Positions 42,629 through 53,357 of a stretch of 64,000 nt of DNA are shown here, piece after piece. Both the position numbers and the translations under genes were made by a program. This stretch comes from Vibrio hyugaensis (GTDB taxonomy: Bacteria > Pseudomonadota > Gammaproteobacteria > Enterobacterales > Vibrionaceae), in assembly GCF_002906655.1 (NCBI RefSeq), contig NZ_CP025794.1:2728001-2792000 (forward strand). The letters are read 5' to 3'. Below the pieces are notes generated by a model. The model had not been told where the DNA came from. It ran no database searches and saw only the letters and a list, made by a program, of their open reading frames with translations. The first letter of the stretch is position 1. Each line of letters begins with the position of its first letter.

Positions 42629-45190
42629 CTAGAGCATCTTCTTCAAGCGGTAAAGCTCTTCCAATGCCTGACGTGGCGTTAGATCGTCAGGATCAATATT
42701 CGACAGTGCCTGCTCTACATCGCTTGGCTCTGGGATCAAGCTTAGTTGGTTTGCTACATCGACAGTACTTGGTCGTGGAGAGTCATTACCTTGACCTAAT
42801 TGCTCAAGCTGAGACAGTTTGTTGCGCGCATTCTTGATCACGGGTTTTGGAACTCCAGCCAACCCAGCAACGGCAAGGCCGTAAGACTTGCTTGCTGCAC
42901 CTTCTTGGACTGCGTGCATAAAGGCAATGCTGTCACCGTGCTCTACTGCATCTAGGTGGACGTTGGCAAGATTTGGCAGTTGGTTTGGCAGTTCAGTCAA
43001 CTCAAAATAGTGCGTTGCAAACAGCGTCATTGCGCCTATTTGTGTGGCTAGCCATTCTGCACTTGCCCATGCTAAAGAAAGACCATCATAAGTACTGGTA
43101 CCGCGGCCGATCTCATCCATTAACACCAAGCTGTTTTGGGTCGCGTTATGAAGAATATTCGCTGTTTCGGTCATTTCTACCATGAAGGTGGAGCGCCCGG
43201 AAGCAAGGTCATCGGATGCGCCAATACGAGTAAAGATACGATCCAAAGAGCCGATATGAGCTGATTCGGCTGGTACGTATGAACCGATATGAGCCATAAG
43301 AGCAATCAATGCGGTTTGACGCATGTAAGTCGATTTACCACCCATGTTTGGACCAGTGATGATCAGCATCTTACGGTCTGAGCTTAGCTCTATTGGGTTA
43401 GCAATAAATGGTTCACTGGTTACTTGTTCCACAACAGGGTGGCGGCCTGCTTGAATACTGATACCGGCTTCTTTATCGAGAGTCGGGCGACAGTAATCTA
43501 ACGTGTCTGCACGTTCGGCAAGGTTTTGTAAAACGTCCAACTGAGAAATCGCTGACGCAAGGTTTTGCATTTTCTCAAGGTTTGGCATCAATAAATCAAA
43601 CAGCTCTTCCCACAGTTTCTTCTCTACTGCTAACGCTTTTGACTTAGAGTTTAGAACCTTATCTTCATGCTCTTTCAACTCTGGAATGATGTAGCGTTCT
43701 GCATTTTTCAGCGTTTGTCGACGCACATAATGTGGTGGAACCAAGTGGCTTTGGCCACGACTAACCTGAATAAAGAAACCGTGTACGGCGTTGTAGCCTA
43801 CTTTTAGTGTATCAATACCGTGGCGCTCACGTTCGTCTGCTTCGAGCTTTTCTAGATACTCGGTTGCGCCGTCTGCTAGTTTGCGCCATTCATCAAGCTC
43901 AGCATTGTAGCCCTCTGCAATCACGCCTCCCTCGCGAATAACCACTGGTGGGTTTTCTTTGATTGCGCGTTCTAGCAGATCACAGACATCATCCATTGGC
44001 GCGGCAAATTGAGCCAATTTAGTTAGGTAAGGATGCGCCAAAGAAGACGTCACACTTTCCAACTCTGGGAGTTGTTGCATTGCGTAACGCAGTCGAGCCA
44101 TATCGCGAGGACGAGCAGAACGCAGCGCCAAACGAGCAAGAATACGTTCGATATCACCAATCTGTTTGAAAATTGGTTGAATGTCGGTGAACAAGCTTTG
44201 ATCTTTGATTTCGCTGATCGCATCTAAGCGATTGTTTAAGGTATCAATACAGCGCATTGGTTGGTGTAACCAGCGTTTGAGCATACGACTGCCCATTGCG
44301 GTCGCACAATGATCTAAGACTTCCGCAAGCGTGTTATCAGTGCCACCAGATAAGTTTTGCGTTAGCTCTAGGTTGCGACGAGTCGCTGCGTCAAGAATCA
44401 CAGAGTGATCTTGTCGGTCGTAGGTGAGTGAACGAATGTGTGGCAGGGCAGTACGTTGAGTGTCCTTTACGTATTGAATCAAACAGCCAGCGGCACACAA
44501 GCCAAGTGATGCGTGTTCAACACCAAAGCCAACTAAGTCACGGGTGCCAAATTGTTGGTTAAGCTGTTGCTTCGCAGTATCGAGCTCGAACTCCCAAACA
44601 GGGCGACGACGGTTACCATTACGGTTAGACATGAGGTGAACGGCCTCAAAATCTTCAGGGAAAAGTAGCTCTCGCGGGGCCGTACGTTGAAGTTCTGCTG
44701 CCATCGCTTCTTCGGTTTCAGGCTCAACCAATTGGAAGCGACCAGAAGTTACATCCAATGTCGCGTAACCAAATTTACCATTGTGCTGATAGATTGCTGC
44801 AATCAGGTTATCGATACGCTCAGGCAGCAGTGCTTCGTCGGTCACGGTACCTGGCGTGACGATGCGTACTACTTTACGCTCAACCGGACCTTTGCTTGTT
44901 GCAGGATCGCCAATCTGTTCACAAATCGCCACAGACTCACCAAGCTGAACAAGTTTGGCTAGATAACCTTCAACGGCGTGGAATGGAACGCCAGCCATTG
45001 GGATAGGTTCACCTGCCGACGCACCGCGTTTAGTCAACGAAATATCAAGCAATTGAGATGCGCGTTTTGCATCGTCGTAGAAGAGTTCGTAGAAGTCGCC
45101 CATGCGGTAAAACAGCAAGATTTCAGGATTCTCAGCCTTTAGCTTGAGGTATTGCTGCATCATCGGAGTGTGTTTTTGTTCAGCTTTCAC
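42629..45190 (-). CDS. mutS: DNA mismatch repair protein MutS
   Basis: Recognises mispaired bases and recruits MutL. Mismatch-contact motif [18 protein letters not shown] at the N-terminus; Walker [17 protein letters not shown]; Walker [27 protein letters not shown]-terminal [18 protein letters not shown] chose GTG at 45190 ([15 protein letters not shown]), which aligns with E. coli and gives 853 residues; the frame open to 45388 overlaps pncC. No strong Shine-Dalgarno is visible at that GTG, so the start is the least certain part. Confidence 0.95.
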   Translation of the reverse strand: MKAEQKHTPMMQQYLKLKAENPEILLFYRMGDFYELFYDDAKRASQLLDISLTKRGASAGEPIPMAGVPFHAVEGYLAKLVQLGESVAICEQIGDPATSKGPVERKVVRIVTPGTVTDEALLPERIDNLIAAIYQHNGKFGYATLDVTSGRFQLVEPETEEAMAAELQRTAPRELLFPEDFEAVHLMSNRNGNRRRPVWEFELDTAKQQLNQQFGTRDLVGFGVEHASLGLCAAGCLIQYVKDTQRTALPHIRSLTYDRQDHSVILDAATRRNLELTQNLSGGTDNTLAEVLDHCATAMGSRMLKRWLHQPMRCIDTLNNRLDAISEIKDQSLFTDIQPIFKQIGDIERILARLALRSARPRDMARLRYAMQQLPELESVTSSLAHPYLTKLAQFAAPMDDVCDLLERAIKENPPVVIREGGVIAEGYNAELDEWRKLADGATEYLEKLEADERERHGIDTLKVGYNAVHGFFIQVSRGQSHLVPPHYVRRQTLKNAERYIIPELKEHEDKVLNSKSKALAVEKKLWEELFDLLMPNLEKMQNLASAISQLDVLQNLAERADTLDYCRPTLDKEAGISIQAGRHPVVEQVTSEPFIANPIELSSDRKMLIITGPNMGGKSTYMRQTALIALMAHIGSYVPAESAHIGSLDRIFTRIGASDDLASGRSTFMVEMTETANILHNATQNSLVLMDEIGRGTSTYDGLSLAWASAEWLATQIGAMTLFATHYFELTELPNQLPNLANVHLDAVEHGDSIAFMHAVQEGAASKSYGLAVAGLAGVPKPVIKNARNKLSQLEQLGQGNDSPRPSTVDVANQLSLIPEPSDVEQALSNIDPDDLTPRQALEELYRLKKML

Positions 45191-45275
45191 AGGTAAGTAC
45201 TTTTGTTTATTTCCGTAGCGGCTTAGGATACGTGAATCCCTATCAAGTAAAAAGAGACAAAGGGCATTTTTGGCT

Positions 45276-45758
45276 ATGGAAAGAGCAACAAAATTGAGTG
45301 CCGATTTAGGGGCATTATTGGCTAAGCATGGGCATGTTTTAACGACGGCAGAATCTTGCACTGGAGGTGGGGTTGCAACAGCAATCACTGATATTGCAGG
45401 TAGCTCTGCTTGGCTAGACCGCGCATTTGTGACTTACAGTAATGAAGCTAAAATGGAAATGCTTGGCGTACAGGCTTCAACATTAGAAGCGCACGGTGCT
45501 GTGAGTGAGCCAGTTGTGATTGAAATGGTGCAGGGCGCCCTAAATCATTCGAATGCAACTATTGGAGTCTCGATAAGTGGCATAGCAGGCCCTAGCGGTG
45601 GAAGCGAAGAAAAGCCTGTTGGGACGGTTTGTTTTGCCTTTGCAGATAATCAGAATTGGCAGCAAGTGGAAACCATGCATTTTACTGGTGACCGTGCACA
45701 AGTTCGCAAAAAAGCGATTGAGCATGCACTGACTCAACTGCATCAGTATTTGATCTAG
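45276..45758 (+). CDS. pncC: Nicotinamide-nucleotide amidohydrolase PncC (CinA C-terminal family)
   Basis: Deamidates NMN to nicotinic acid mononucleotide in pyridine nucleotide recycling. Conserved [17 protein letters not shown] near residues 25-41, [33 protein letters not shown] stand-alone CinA-C domain of 160 residues, as in E. coli YgaD. Start ATG 45276 chosen over TTG 45270. Divergent from mutS and upstream of recA, as in E. coli where it was long called ygaD. Confidence 0.94.
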   Translation: MERATKLSADLGALLAKHGHVLTTAESCTGGGVATAITDIAGSSAWLDRAFVTYSNEAKMEMLGVQASTLEAHGAVSEPVVIEMVQGALNHSNATIGVSISGIAGPSGGSEEKPVGTVCFAFADNQNWQQVETMHFTGDRAQVRKKAIEHALTQLHQYLI

Positions 45759-45844
45759 AATTTCTTTAATTGTCGTAGCCCAGTTTTGATAAGGGCTGGA
45801 GCAAATAGTAGGTTTAGGTCTGCCAAATTTTTTTCATACAGGTA

Positions 45845-45872
45845 TAGACACTGTATGAATCAACAGTATAAT
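45845..45872 (+). promoter_or_regulatory. recA promoter with LexA (SOS) box
   Basis: LexA box CACTGTATGAATCAACAGTA at 45849-45868 keeps the CTG-N10-CAG core. It overlaps a promoter: TAGACA (-35) at 45845-45850, 16-base spacer, perfect TATAAT (-10) at 45867-45872. LexA bound here would block polymerase; SOS control of recA is established. Confidence 0.88.
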
Positions 45873-45958
45873 AACTTTCATTGATGAGCAGTTCTTCTGC
45901 TCAAGAAAAATGAATTATGATTCATCGCCCAAAGAAGATGAATAAATCGGAGAAAGTA

Positions 45959-47002
45959 ATGGACGAGAACAAACAGAAAGCGCTCGCCGCTGCGCTAGGT
46001 CAAATTGAAAAGCAATTCGGTAAAGGCTCTATCATGCGCCTTGGTGATAACCGCGCAATGGACGTAGAAACCATCTCAACGGGTTCTCTTTCTCTTGATA
46101 TCGCTTTGGGTGCTGGTGGTCTGCCAATGGGTCGTATCGTAGAAGTTTACGGTCCAGAATCTTCAGGTAAAACAACGCTAACTCTTGAGCTTATTGCAGC
46201 AGCGCAACGTGAAGGCAAAACTTGTGCATTTATCGATGCGGAGCACGCGCTAGATCCTGTATACGCGAAGAAGCTAGGTGTTGATATTGATGCTCTACTT
46301 GTTTCTCAGCCTGATACGGGTGAGCAAGCTCTTGAGATCTGTGACGCACTTGCACGTTCTGGTGCTATCGACGTCATGGTTGTCGACTCTGTTGCGGCAC
46401 TTACTCCAAAAGCTGAAATTGAAGGCGAAATGGGCGACAGCCACATGGGTCTTCAAGCTCGTATGCTTTCTCAAGCAATGCGTAAGCTTACAGGTAACCT
46501 AAAGCAGTCTAACTGTATGTGTATCTTCATCAACCAAATTCGTATGAAGATTGGTGTGATGTTCGGTAACCCTGAAACCACTACTGGTGGTAACGCTCTT
46601 AAATTCTACGCTTCTGTTCGTCTAGATATCCGCCGTACTGGCGCAATCAAAGAAGGCGATGAAGTTGTGGGTAACGAAACGCGCATCAAAGTGGTTAAAA
46701 ACAAGATTGCTGCACCGTTTAAAGAAGCGAATACGCAAATCATGTATGGCCAAGGCTTCAACCGTGAAGGTGAATTAGTTGACCTAGGCGTTAAGCACAA
46801 GCTAGTAGAAAAAGCGGGTGCATGGTACAGCTACCAAGGCGATAAGATCGGTCAAGGTAAAGCGAACGCTTGTAACTACCTACGTGAGCACTCCGAAGTG
46901 GCAAAGACTATCGATGCTAAGCTACGTGAAATGCTACTTTCTCCTGCTTTACCTGAAGCGCCAGAAGCCGGTGAAAAATCAGAGCAAGAAGAAGAGTTTT
47001 AA
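45959..47002 (+). CDS. recA: Recombinase RecA
   Basis: Strand-exchange ATPase and SOS co-protease. Walker [14 protein letters not shown], Walker [11 protein letters not shown]1 [20 protein letters not shown]2 [19 protein letters not shown] (19 residues shown), acidic tail [10 protein letters not shown] chose ATG 45959 ([16 protein letters not shown]) with CGGAGAAAGTA upstream; the open frame from 45917 lacks a site. 347 residues (E. coli 353). LexA box and promoter at 45.85 kb; hairpin before recX. Confidence 0.98.
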   Translation: MDENKQKALAAALGQIEKQFGKGSIMRLGDNRAMDVETISTGSLSLDIALGAGGLPMGRIVEVYGPESSGKTTLTLELIAAAQREGKTCAFIDAEHALDPVYAKKLGVDIDALLVSQPDTGEQALEICDALARSGAIDVMVVDSVAALTPKAEIEGEMGDSHMGLQARMLSQAMRKLTGNLKQSNCMCIFINQIRMKIGVMFGNPETTTGGNALKFYASVRLDIRRTGAIKEGDEVVGNETRIKVVKNKIAAPFKEANTQIMYGQGFNREGELVDLGVKHKLVEKAGAWYSYQGDKIGQGKANACNYLREHSEVAKTIDAKLREMLLSPALPEAPEAGEKSEQEEEF

Positions 47003-47023
47003 TCTTTTCCTCAATTAATATCT

Positions 47024-47053
47024 AACAAAGCCCTGCGATGCGGGGCTTTGTTG
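47024..47053 (+). terminator. Attenuating terminator between recA and recX
   Basis: ACAAAGCCCTGC and GCGGGGCTTTGT pair around GAT, tail TTGT. In E. coli recX is made only by read-through of the terminator after recA; the same is likely here because no separate recX promoter is obvious. Confidence 0.78.
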
Positions 47054-47146
47054 TATCTGCTGAAATCAAAACCGTAAAAAATAAAGGGCAGTTATTTACT
47101 ACGATTGTTTTAGAGTCTGTACAGCAAAAATAGTTTTAGGATCATC

Positions 47147-47614
47147 ATGTACCAAAAGCGTCAAGCTCCGACGTTGTCGAGCAAAGAAGCGGCGATTCAG
47201 CTACTAAGCCGTCGTGATCATGGACAATACGAGCTCTATCAAAAGCTTGCCCAAAAAGGTTATGAAGAGGCTGATATCGAAGCGGCAATCAATTTTTGTC
47301 TCGACCACAACTATTTGGATGACTTACGTTATGCCAAAAGTCAGATTCGCCAACACGTTTATAAAGGGCATGGTGAAAGGAGAATTCGACAGGAGTTGAA
47401 TCAAAAACGCGTGGCTGAATCCATCATTGAAACAGCGATGGAAGAGGAACCACAGGACTGGTTTGAACTGGCAAGAACGGCGGCTGAGAAGAAATTCAAA
47501 GGAATGAAAGCCAAAGACCAGAAAGAATACGCTAAACAGGTGCGATTTATGCAATATCGTGGTTATAGTTTTGACCAAATCAGCTATGCGCTGAGCTTTG
47601 ATGACGAAGATTAG
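47147..47614 (+). CDS. recX: RecA regulatory protein RecX
   Basis: Small helical protein that caps and destabilises RecA filaments. Three tandem three-helix repeats: [39 protein letters not shown], and [16 protein letters not shown]. Length 155 (E. coli 166). Downstream of recA, as is usual, after a leaky terminator. Confidence 0.93.
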   Translation: MYQKRQAPTLSSKEAAIQLLSRRDHGQYELYQKLAQKGYEEADIEAAINFCLDHNYLDDLRYAKSQIRQHVYKGHGERRIRQELNQKRVAESIIETAMEEEPQDWFELARTAAEKKFKGMKAKDQKEYAKQVRFMQYRGYSFDQISYALSFDDED

Positions 47615-47756
47615 CGGTCAGTTGCTCACACTGATTTTTGTTTTGCTTCAAATTTTTTCCTCTAATGCCTCTTTTCCGCAAGAAAACTAGTCGTAGCTGA
47701 TTGCATGATCTACAATACGGCAAAATTCTAACTCGACTATTTTCAGGAAGAGCTGC

Positions 47757-50354
47757 ATGTACATGAGCACTGATGAGGTTCGTAACGCGTTCCTCAAGTT
47801 CTTTGAGAGCAAAGGACACCAAATCGTAGAAAGTTCATCGTTAGTTCCACATAACGACCCAACCCTGCTGTTCACAAACGCGGGTATGAACCAATTTAAA
47901 GATTGTTTCTTAGGCTTAGAAAAACGAGCCTACACTCGAGCGACTACGGCTCAACGTTGTGTACGTGCTGGTGGTAAACACAACGACCTGGAAAACGTTG
48001 GCTTCACTGCTCGTCACCACACATTCTTTGAAATGCTAGGTAACTTCAGCTTTGGCGATTACTTCAAAGAAGACGCTATCGCGTTCGCTTGGGAATTCCT
48101 AACAGTAACTCTTAAGCTTCCAGCAGACCGTCTACTCGTAACAGTTTACGAAACAGACGATGAAGCATTCGATATCTGGAACCAAAAAGTAGGCGTTCCA
48201 GCAGACCGCATTATTCGCATCGGCGACAAGAAAGGTGGTAAGCCATACGAGTCAGATAACTTCTGGCAAATGGGGGACACTGGTCCTTGTGGTCCATGTA
48301 CTGAAATCTTCTACGATCACGGTGAGCACATCTGGGGTGGCCGTCCTGGCACACCTGAAGAAGATGGTGACCGTTTCATCGAGATCTGGAACAACGTATT
48401 CATGCAGTTCAACCGTCACGCAGACGGCACGATGGAGCCGCTACCAAAACCATCGGTAGATACTGGTATGGGTATCGAGCGTATCTCTGCAATCATGCAA
48501 GGCGTTCACTCAAACTACGAAATCGATGTATTCCAAGCTCTTATCAAAGCTGCAGCTGAGGTGATTGGTTACGAAGATCTATCAAACCAATCGCTACGCG
48601 TTATTGCTGACCACATCCGTTCATGTTCATTCCTGATCGTTGATGGCGTTATGCCTTCAAACGAAGGTCGTGGTTACGTTCTACGTCGAATCATCCGTCG
48701 TGCAGTTCGTCACGGTAACAAGCTGGGCGCACAAGGTGCATTCTTCCACAAACTGGTTGGTGTACTAGCGGAAATCATGGGTACGGCTGGTGAAGAGCTG
48801 AAGCGTCAACAAGCTGTGGTTGAAAAAGTACTGCGTATCGAAGAAGAAAACTTCGGTCGTACACTTGAGCGCGGTATGGCGATTCTAAACGAAGCACTAG
48901 ATAACATTTCTTCGCAAAGAACGGACGGTAAAGTTCTAGACGGCGAAACCGTATTTAAACTTTACGATACTTACGGCTTCCCAGCTGACTTAACTAACGA
49001 CGTTGCACGCGAGCGTGAGTTCGCTATCGACGAAGAAGGTTTCGAGAAAGCGATGGAAGAGCAGCGTCAACGTGCACGTGAAGCAGGTAACTTCGGTACT
49101 GACTACAACGCTGCAATCAAAGTTGATACGCAAACAGAATTCTGTGGTTACACCGGTACTAAGGGTTCTAGCTCAGTAGCAGCGATGTTCGTTGAAGGTA
49201 ACGAAGTAGAATCACTTTCTGCAGGCGACAAAGCCATCATCGTACTTGGTGAAACACCATTCTACGCAGAGTCAGGCGGTCAATGTGGTGACGCTGGTGA
49301 GATCCGCACTGAGTCTGGCGTGTTCCGCGTGCAAGACACTCAAAAACTAGGTAACGCGATTGCACACCACGGTGTAATAGCTGAAGGCGTTCTAGCGAAA
49401 GGTGATGAAGTTGCCACTATCGTTGACGCAGAGCGTCGCGCTGCAATCTCTCTAAACCACTCAGCAACGCACTTGCTGCATGCTGCACTTCGCCAATTAC
49501 TTGGTGAGCACGTAACGCAGAAAGGCTCTCTAGTAAAAGCGGATAGCCTACGTTTCGACTTCTCACACTTAGAAGCGGTAACGGCAGCTGAGCTAAAAGA
49601 AGTTGAGCGTCTAGTAAATGCTCAAATTCGTCGCAACCACACGATTGAAACCAACGTGATGGATATCGAGTCTGCTAAGAAGAAAGGCGCAATGGCGTTG
49701 TTCGGCGAGAAGTACGATGATGAAGTTCGCGTACTGTCTATGGGCGATTTCTCTACTGAGCTTTGTGGTGGTATCCACGCTTCAAACACAGGTGATATTG
49801 GTCTATTCAAGATCACATCTGAAGGTGGTATCGCAGCGGGTATCCGTCGTATTGAAGCGGTAACGGGTGAAGGTGCGCTAGACGCAATCGAAGCTCAAGC
49901 GGCTAAGTACGAAGAGAAACTGGCTGAATCAGCACAGAAAGCGAAATCTCTAGAGAAAGAAATCCAGAAACTGAAAGACAAGATGGCTGCTGCAGAAAGC
50001 GCAAACATCATGGGTAAAGTTCAGGATATCAACGGCACTAAAGTACTGATTGCTGCTCTAGAAGGCGCAGATAACAAGAACCTACGTACTATGGTTGATG
50101 ACATCAAAAACCAAGTAGGTAGCGGTATTATTCTTCTTGCTAACGTGAACGATGACAAGATCGGTCTGATTGCAGGCGTAACCAAAGACCTTATCGGCAA
50201 AGTGAAAGCGGGCGACTTAGTTAAGATGGTTGCTGAGCAAGTTGGCGGTAAAGGCGGTGGTCGTCCTGATATGGCGCAAGCTGGTGGTACAGATGTGTCT
50301 GCACTACCAGAAGCGATTCAATCAGTACAGCCATGGCTAGAAGAGCGCTTATAA
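47757..50354 (+). CDS. alaS: Alanyl-tRNA synthetase
   Basis: Charges tRNA-Ala. Class II catalytic domain ([36 protein letters not shown]), tRNA-binding domain, editing domain with [16 protein letters not shown] and [17 protein letters not shown], then DHHA1 C-terminal domain with coiled coil ([16 protein letters not shown]). I kept ATG 47757 because AGGA lies 8 bases upstream; ATG 47763 ([10 protein letters not shown]) is also possible. 865 residues (E. coli 876). Confidence 0.97.
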   Translation: MYMSTDEVRNAFLKFFESKGHQIVESSSLVPHNDPTLLFTNAGMNQFKDCFLGLEKRAYTRATTAQRCVRAGGKHNDLENVGFTARHHTFFEMLGNFSFGDYFKEDAIAFAWEFLTVTLKLPADRLLVTVYETDDEAFDIWNQKVGVPADRIIRIGDKKGGKPYESDNFWQMGDTGPCGPCTEIFYDHGEHIWGGRPGTPEEDGDRFIEIWNNVFMQFNRHADGTMEPLPKPSVDTGMGIERISAIMQGVHSNYEIDVFQALIKAAAEVIGYEDLSNQSLRVIADHIRSCSFLIVDGVMPSNEGRGYVLRRIIRRAVRHGNKLGAQGAFFHKLVGVLAEIMGTAGEELKRQQAVVEKVLRIEEENFGRTLERGMAILNEALDNISSQRTDGKVLDGETVFKLYDTYGFPADLTNDVAREREFAIDEEGFEKAMEEQRQRAREAGNFGTDYNAAIKVDTQTEFCGYTGTKGSSSVAAMFVEGNEVESLSAGDKAIIVLGETPFYAESGGQCGDAGEIRTESGVFRVQDTQKLGNAIAHHGVIAEGVLAKGDEVATIVDAERRAAISLNHSATHLLHAALRQLLGEHVTQKGSLVKADSLRFDFSHLEAVTAAELKEVERLVNAQIRRNHTIETNVMDIESAKKKGAMALFGEKYDDEVRVLSMGDFSTELCGGIHASNTGDIGLFKITSEGGIAAGIRRIEAVTGEGALDAIEAQAAKYEEKLAESAQKAKSLEKEIQKLKDKMAAAESANIMGKVQDINGTKVLIAALEGADNKNLRTMVDDIKNQVGSGIILLANVNDDKIGLIAGVTKDLIGKVKAGDLVKMVAEQVGGKGGGRPDMAQAGGTDVSALPEAIQSVQPWLEERL

Positions 50355-50370
50355 GCTTTTAACATCCTTT

Positions 50371-50412
50371 ACGCTCAATCAAAGTTATTTGATTGAGCGT
50401 AATTTTTTTATA
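50371..50412 (+). terminator. Terminator after alaS
   Basis: TTACGCTCAATCAAA and TTTGATTGAGCGTAA form a long perfect stem around GTTAT? (loop of a few bases), followed by T7. A second imperfect stem, AACCAAGTG (50417-50425) with CACTTGGTT (50462-50470) and a T-rich tail, follows at once. Confidence 0.85.
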
Positions 50413-50525
50413 GTAACCAAGTGGTTTAATTGACCGTATTTTAACCAGGTCATTTACGTCACTTGGTTTTTGTTGTAACTACCGCTTATATAATTTTGCA
50501 ATCAATAGAATATGAAGTGGTCCTA

Positions 50526-50561
50526 ATGAGACTTTGGTCTTGGGAAGGTGAAGACTGGTGA
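50526..50561 (+). CDS. Possible Trp-rich leader peptide overlapping lysC start
   Basis: An 11-codon frame reads MRLWSWEGEDW, with Trp at positions 4, 6 and 11; its TGA (50559-50561) overlaps the lysC GTG (50558-50560). The lysC ribosome-binding sequence (GGGAAGGTGA) lies inside it, so translation of the two would be coupled. Upstream the ribosome-binding site is weak (AGTGG). It may be chance, because the Shine-Dalgarno region itself encodes part of it. No family is known to me. Confidence 0.3.
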   Translation: MRLWSWEGEDW

Positions 50562-51745
50562 AAAAGCCCCTTATCGTGCAAAAGTTTGGCGGAACTTCTG
50601 TGGGTTCAATTGAGAGAATCCACCAAGTCGCTGAACACATCATTAAGGCGAAGGATGATGGTAATCAAGTTGTCGTTGTTGTGTCTGCAATGTCAGGCGA
50701 AACAAATCGATTGATGGATCTAGCTAACCAAATAGATAGCGTTCCAACAGCTCGAGAACTTGATGTTTTGCTCTCTGCTGGTGAGCAAGTGTCGATGGCA
50801 CTACTGGCAATGACCCTCAATAAATTGGGTTATGCTGCTCGCTCACTTACCGGAGCACAAGCGAACATTGTGACGGACAATCAACACAATGACGCAACGA
50901 TTAAGCACATTGATACTTCTACGATTTTTGACTTACTTGAACAAGATCAAATCGTTATCGTGGCAGGTTTCCAAGGTGTGAATGAAAATGGGGATATCAC
51001 CACATTAGGTCGAGGTGGCTCTGATACGAGCGCAGTGACACTTGCAGGCGCGTTAAGCGCTGATGAGTGCCAAATCTTTACCGACGTTGATGGTATATAT
51101 ACTTGTGACCCTCGTGTAGTGAAAAACGCTCAGAAATTGGACGTTATCGATTTTCCTTCTATGGAAGCGATGGCGAGCCGAGGAGCGAAGGTATTGCATC
51201 TACCTTCTGTGCAATACGCATGGAAGAATAATGTGCCACTACGTGTGCTTTCGACCTTTGATATTAATGAAGGCAGTTTGGTGAAAGGGGAGGCGGGCAA
51301 GCAAGCCGTTTCCGGTATAGCGATTCAACGTGACCTTGCCATAATTGAAGTGGACAGTGACCACCTGTCTAGTGTTGCAAAGCAATGTCAGATGTTAGGC
51401 ATCGACATTTGGAATGTGATCGAGGAAACAGAACGAACAGGTATCATGATAAAACAAGATGCATGTGCCAAGTTGGATCTGGTGTTCAGCGATAAAATCC
51501 GTAATAGTGAAGTAGTAAGCCTGTTGACCGCAGTGGGGCTTGAGGCCAATGGAATGGTTGAGCACGCATGCGATTTGTTGGCACAGCAAGATATTGCAAT
51601 TAATTTCTGTTCAACGGATGCACTCACTATGATGCTAGTCTTACTACCAGAGTGCGTGGATACAGCAGCAAATATTCTCCATGATGCTTACATTAGATCG
51701 AGTGAAGCATTAAGCATTCAGCAAAAACATGCCTTTTTAGGCTAA
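50558..51745 (+). CDS. lysC: Aspartate kinase (LysC type)
   Basis: Phosphorylates aspartate at the head of lysine, threonine and methionine synthesis. Kinase motifs KFGGTSVGSIERI and TTLGRGGSDTSAVTLAGAL; substrate segment DVDGIYTCDPRVV; two ACT domains after about residue 250 that bind inhibitors. 395 residues, a mono-functional kinase rather than a ThrA/MetL fusion. Start GTG 50558 with GGGAAGGTGA 8 bases upstream. Lies between alaS and csrA, the order found in Vibrio and Pseudomonas. Confidence 0.93.
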   Translation: MKKPLIVQKFGGTSVGSIERIHQVAEHIIKAKDDGNQVVVVVSAMSGETNRLMDLANQIDSVPTARELDVLLSAGEQVSMALLAMTLNKLGYAARSLTGAQANIVTDNQHNDATIKHIDTSTIFDLLEQDQIVIVAGFQGVNENGDITTLGRGGSDTSAVTLAGALSADECQIFTDVDGIYTCDPRVVKNAQKLDVIDFPSMEAMASRGAKVLHLPSVQYAWKNNVPLRVLSTFDINEGSLVKGEAGKQAVSGIAIQRDLAIIEVDSDHLSSVAKQCQMLGIDIWNVIEETERTGIMIKQDACAKLDLVFSDKIRNSEVVSLLTAVGLEANGMVEHACDLLAQQDIAINFCSTDALTMMLVLLPECVDTAANILHDAYIRSSEALSIQQKHAFLG

Positions 51746-51837
51746 TTTTCCGTAACAAGGTAGTTTACGAAAATATAACTTTTGTTGGATAATAGCTTTG
51801 TAGCAAGAAAATTTAGAGATTACTCAAGGAGCAAAGA

Positions 51838-52035
51838 ATGCTAATTTTGACTCGCCGCGTAGGCGAAACACTGATGATTGGTGATGAAGTGACTGTAACT
51901 GTACTAGGTGTTAAAGGTAACCAAGTACGTATCGGCGTTAACGCTCCGAAAGAGGTTTCAGTTCACCGTGAAGAAATCTACATGCGCATTCAAGCTGAAA
52001 AAGGCAATGGTAACGTTGCTTCTGGTAACTACTAA
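51838..52035 (+). CDS. csrA: Carbon storage regulator CsrA
   Basis: RNA-binding dimer that recognises GGA in leaders and usually blocks translation. [20 protein letters not shown] at the N-terminus and [13 protein letters not shown] are the conserved RNA-binding strands; Arg44 of the family is present in HREE. 65 residues. AAGGAG lies 7 bases upstream. BarA, which controls its antagonist RNAs, is encoded at 25.4-28.2 kb. Position before the Ser/Arg tRNA cluster is conserved in Vibrio. Confidence 0.97.
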   Translation: MLILTRRVGETLMIGDEVTVTVLGVKGNQVRIGVNAPKEVSVHREEIYMRIQAEKGNGNVASGNY

Positions 52036-52066
52036 GCTGCTCCTGTTTATAGAGCTTAGTTTGAAT

Positions 52067-52097
52067 GAAAAAGGCTAGCCATTGGGCTGGCCTTTTT
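52067..52097 (+). terminator. Terminator after csrA
   Basis: AAAAAGGCTAGCC and GGCTGGCCTTTTT pair around ATTG (one G-T pair). Confidence 0.85.
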
Positions 52098-52278
52098 AGT
52101 TTTAGATAAATGTCATTTTTTAAGAGAAGATTCTCTTTTTTTCATCATAATAGAGTGATAAAGTTTGTTTAATAATCACTTTGATTAAATCCGCATCGGT
52201 TAAGCGATTTTTGCGTTTTTTTTCAAAGAAAGTGTTTGACATATTTTCGGTAAAACGTAATATGTGCCTCCGCAAGAC

Positions 52279-52370
52279 GGTGAGGTGGCCGAGAGGCTGA
52301 AGGCGCTCCCCTGCTAAGGGAGTATACGGTTTATCCCGTATCGAGGGTTCGAATCCCTCCTTCACCGCCA
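52279..52370 (+). tRNA. tRNA-Ser(GCT), copy 1
   Basis: Class II tRNA, 92 nt with encoded CCA. Anticodon loop CTGCTAA gives GCT; long variable arm (TATACGGTTTATCCCGTA); TTCGAAT in the T loop; acceptor GGTGAGG pairs with CTTCACC allowing one G-T. Confidence 0.96.
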
Positions 52371-52402
52371 TTCTTGCAACGTTGATTTATCAACAAAAAA
52401 GT

Positions 52403-52479
52403 GCGTCCTTAGCTCAGCTGGATAGAGTACCTGGCTACGAACCAGGCGGTCGGAGGTTCGAATCCTCCAGGACGCGCCA
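52403..52479 (+). tRNA. tRNA-Arg(ACG), copy 1
   Basis: 77 nt with CCA. Acceptor GCGTCCT/AGGACGC, anticodon loop CTACGAA (ACG, inosine at 34 expected), GGTTCGAATCC T arm. Confidence 0.96.
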
Positions 52480-52508
52480 TATCTCTTTTGAGATATAACA
52501 ATGAAAAC

Positions 52509-52600
52509 GGTGAGGTGGCCGAGAGGCTGAAGGCGCTCCCCTGCTAAGGGAGTATACGGTTTATCCCGTATCGAGGGTTCGAATCCCTCCTTCACCGCCA
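52509..52600 (+). tRNA. tRNA-Ser(GCT), copy 2
   Basis: Identical to copy 1. Followed by GGCC-CGTT-GGCC and T8, a weak terminator-like element, then a CRP-like palindrome. Confidence 0.96.
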
Positions 52601-52648
52601 TTCATTGACTGGCCCGTTGGCCTTTTTTTTGTTTCGTAAGAAATGAAG

Positions 52649-52664
52649 TGTGATGTACTTCACA
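52649..52664. promoter_or_regulatory. CRP-like palindrome inside the tRNA cluster
   Basis: TGTGA-TGTACT-TCACA is a full match to the CRP core consensus. It lies after the second tRNA-Ser and 23 bases before the second tRNA-Arg. No clear -10 box follows, so it may be a regulatory site, a small hairpin, or chance. Confidence 0.4.
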
Positions 52665-52686
52665 CCTTCCTAGCGAGAAGAATTGC

Positions 52687-52763
52687 GCGTCCTTAGCTCA
52701 GCTGGATAGAGTACCTGGCTACGAACCAGGCGGTCGGAGGTTCGAATCCTCCAGGACGCGCCA
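52687..52763 (+). tRNA. tRNA-Arg(ACG), copy 2
   Basis: Same 77-base sequence as the other Arg genes; first gene after the Ser copy 2 terminator-like sequence. Confidence 0.96.
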
Positions 52764-52819
52764 CTATTTAATAATTCGTTTGATAAACGGGTTATACAAA
52801 GTAAAATAAAGATTACTGC

Positions 52820-52896
52820 GCGTCCTTAGCTCAGCTGGATAGAGTACCTGGCTACGAACCAGGCGGTCGGAGGTTCGAATCCTCCAGGACGCGCCA
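52820..52896 (+). tRNA. tRNA-Arg(ACG), copy 3
   Basis: 77 nt; start of a tandem array with a period of 134-135 bases. Confidence 0.96.
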
Positions 52897-52954
52897 CTCT
52901 TTAGGGTTTCCTTTGTGAACTCCTGATATTGGGAATACCGATATCGAAAACTGC

Positions 52955-53031
52955 GCGTCCTTAGCTCAGCTGGATAGAGTACCTGGCTACGAACCAGGCG
53001 GTCGGAGGTTCGAATCCTCCAGGACGCGCCA
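52955..53031 (+). tRNA. tRNA-Arg(ACG), copy 4
   Basis: 77 nt, identical gene; spacer before it contains CTTTGTG and GGGAATACC. Confidence 0.96.
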
Positions 53032-53088
53032 CTCTTTAGGGTTTCCTAGTGAACTCCTGATATTGGGAATACCGATATCGAAAACTGC

Positions 53089-53165
53089 GCGTCCTTAGCT
53101 CAGCTGGATAGAGTACCTGGCTACGAACCAGGCGGTCGGAGGTTCGAATCCTCCAGGACGCGCCA
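53089..53165 (+). tRNA. tRNA-Arg(ACG), copy 5
   Basis: 77 nt, identical gene; spacer before it contains CTAGTG and GGGAATACC. Confidence 0.96.
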
Positions 53166-53223
53166 CTCTTTAGGGTTTCCTTTGTGAACTCCTGATATTG
53201 TGAATACCGATATAAAAAACTGC

Positions 53224-53300
53224 GCGTCCTTAGCTCAGCTGGATAGAGTACCTGGCTACGAACCAGGCGGTCGGAGGTTCGAATCCTCCAGGACGCGCCA
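53224..53300 (+). tRNA. tRNA-Arg(ACG), copy 6
   Basis: 77 nt, identical gene; spacer before it contains CTTTGTG and GTGAATACC. Confidence 0.96.
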
Positions 53301-53357
53301 CTCTTTAGGGTTTCCTAGTGAACTCCTGATATTGTGAATACCGATATCAAAAACCGT

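Noticed and set aside
50417..50470. Possible lysine riboswitch before lysC
   Set aside because: The interval is too short and lacks L-box consensus; the hairpins are better read as alaS terminators.
52120..52601. Minus-strand ORFs beginning MAVKEGFEPSIRDKPYTPLAGE over the tRNA-Ser genes
   Set aside because: This is the usual false translation of tRNA-Ser genes on the opposite strand.
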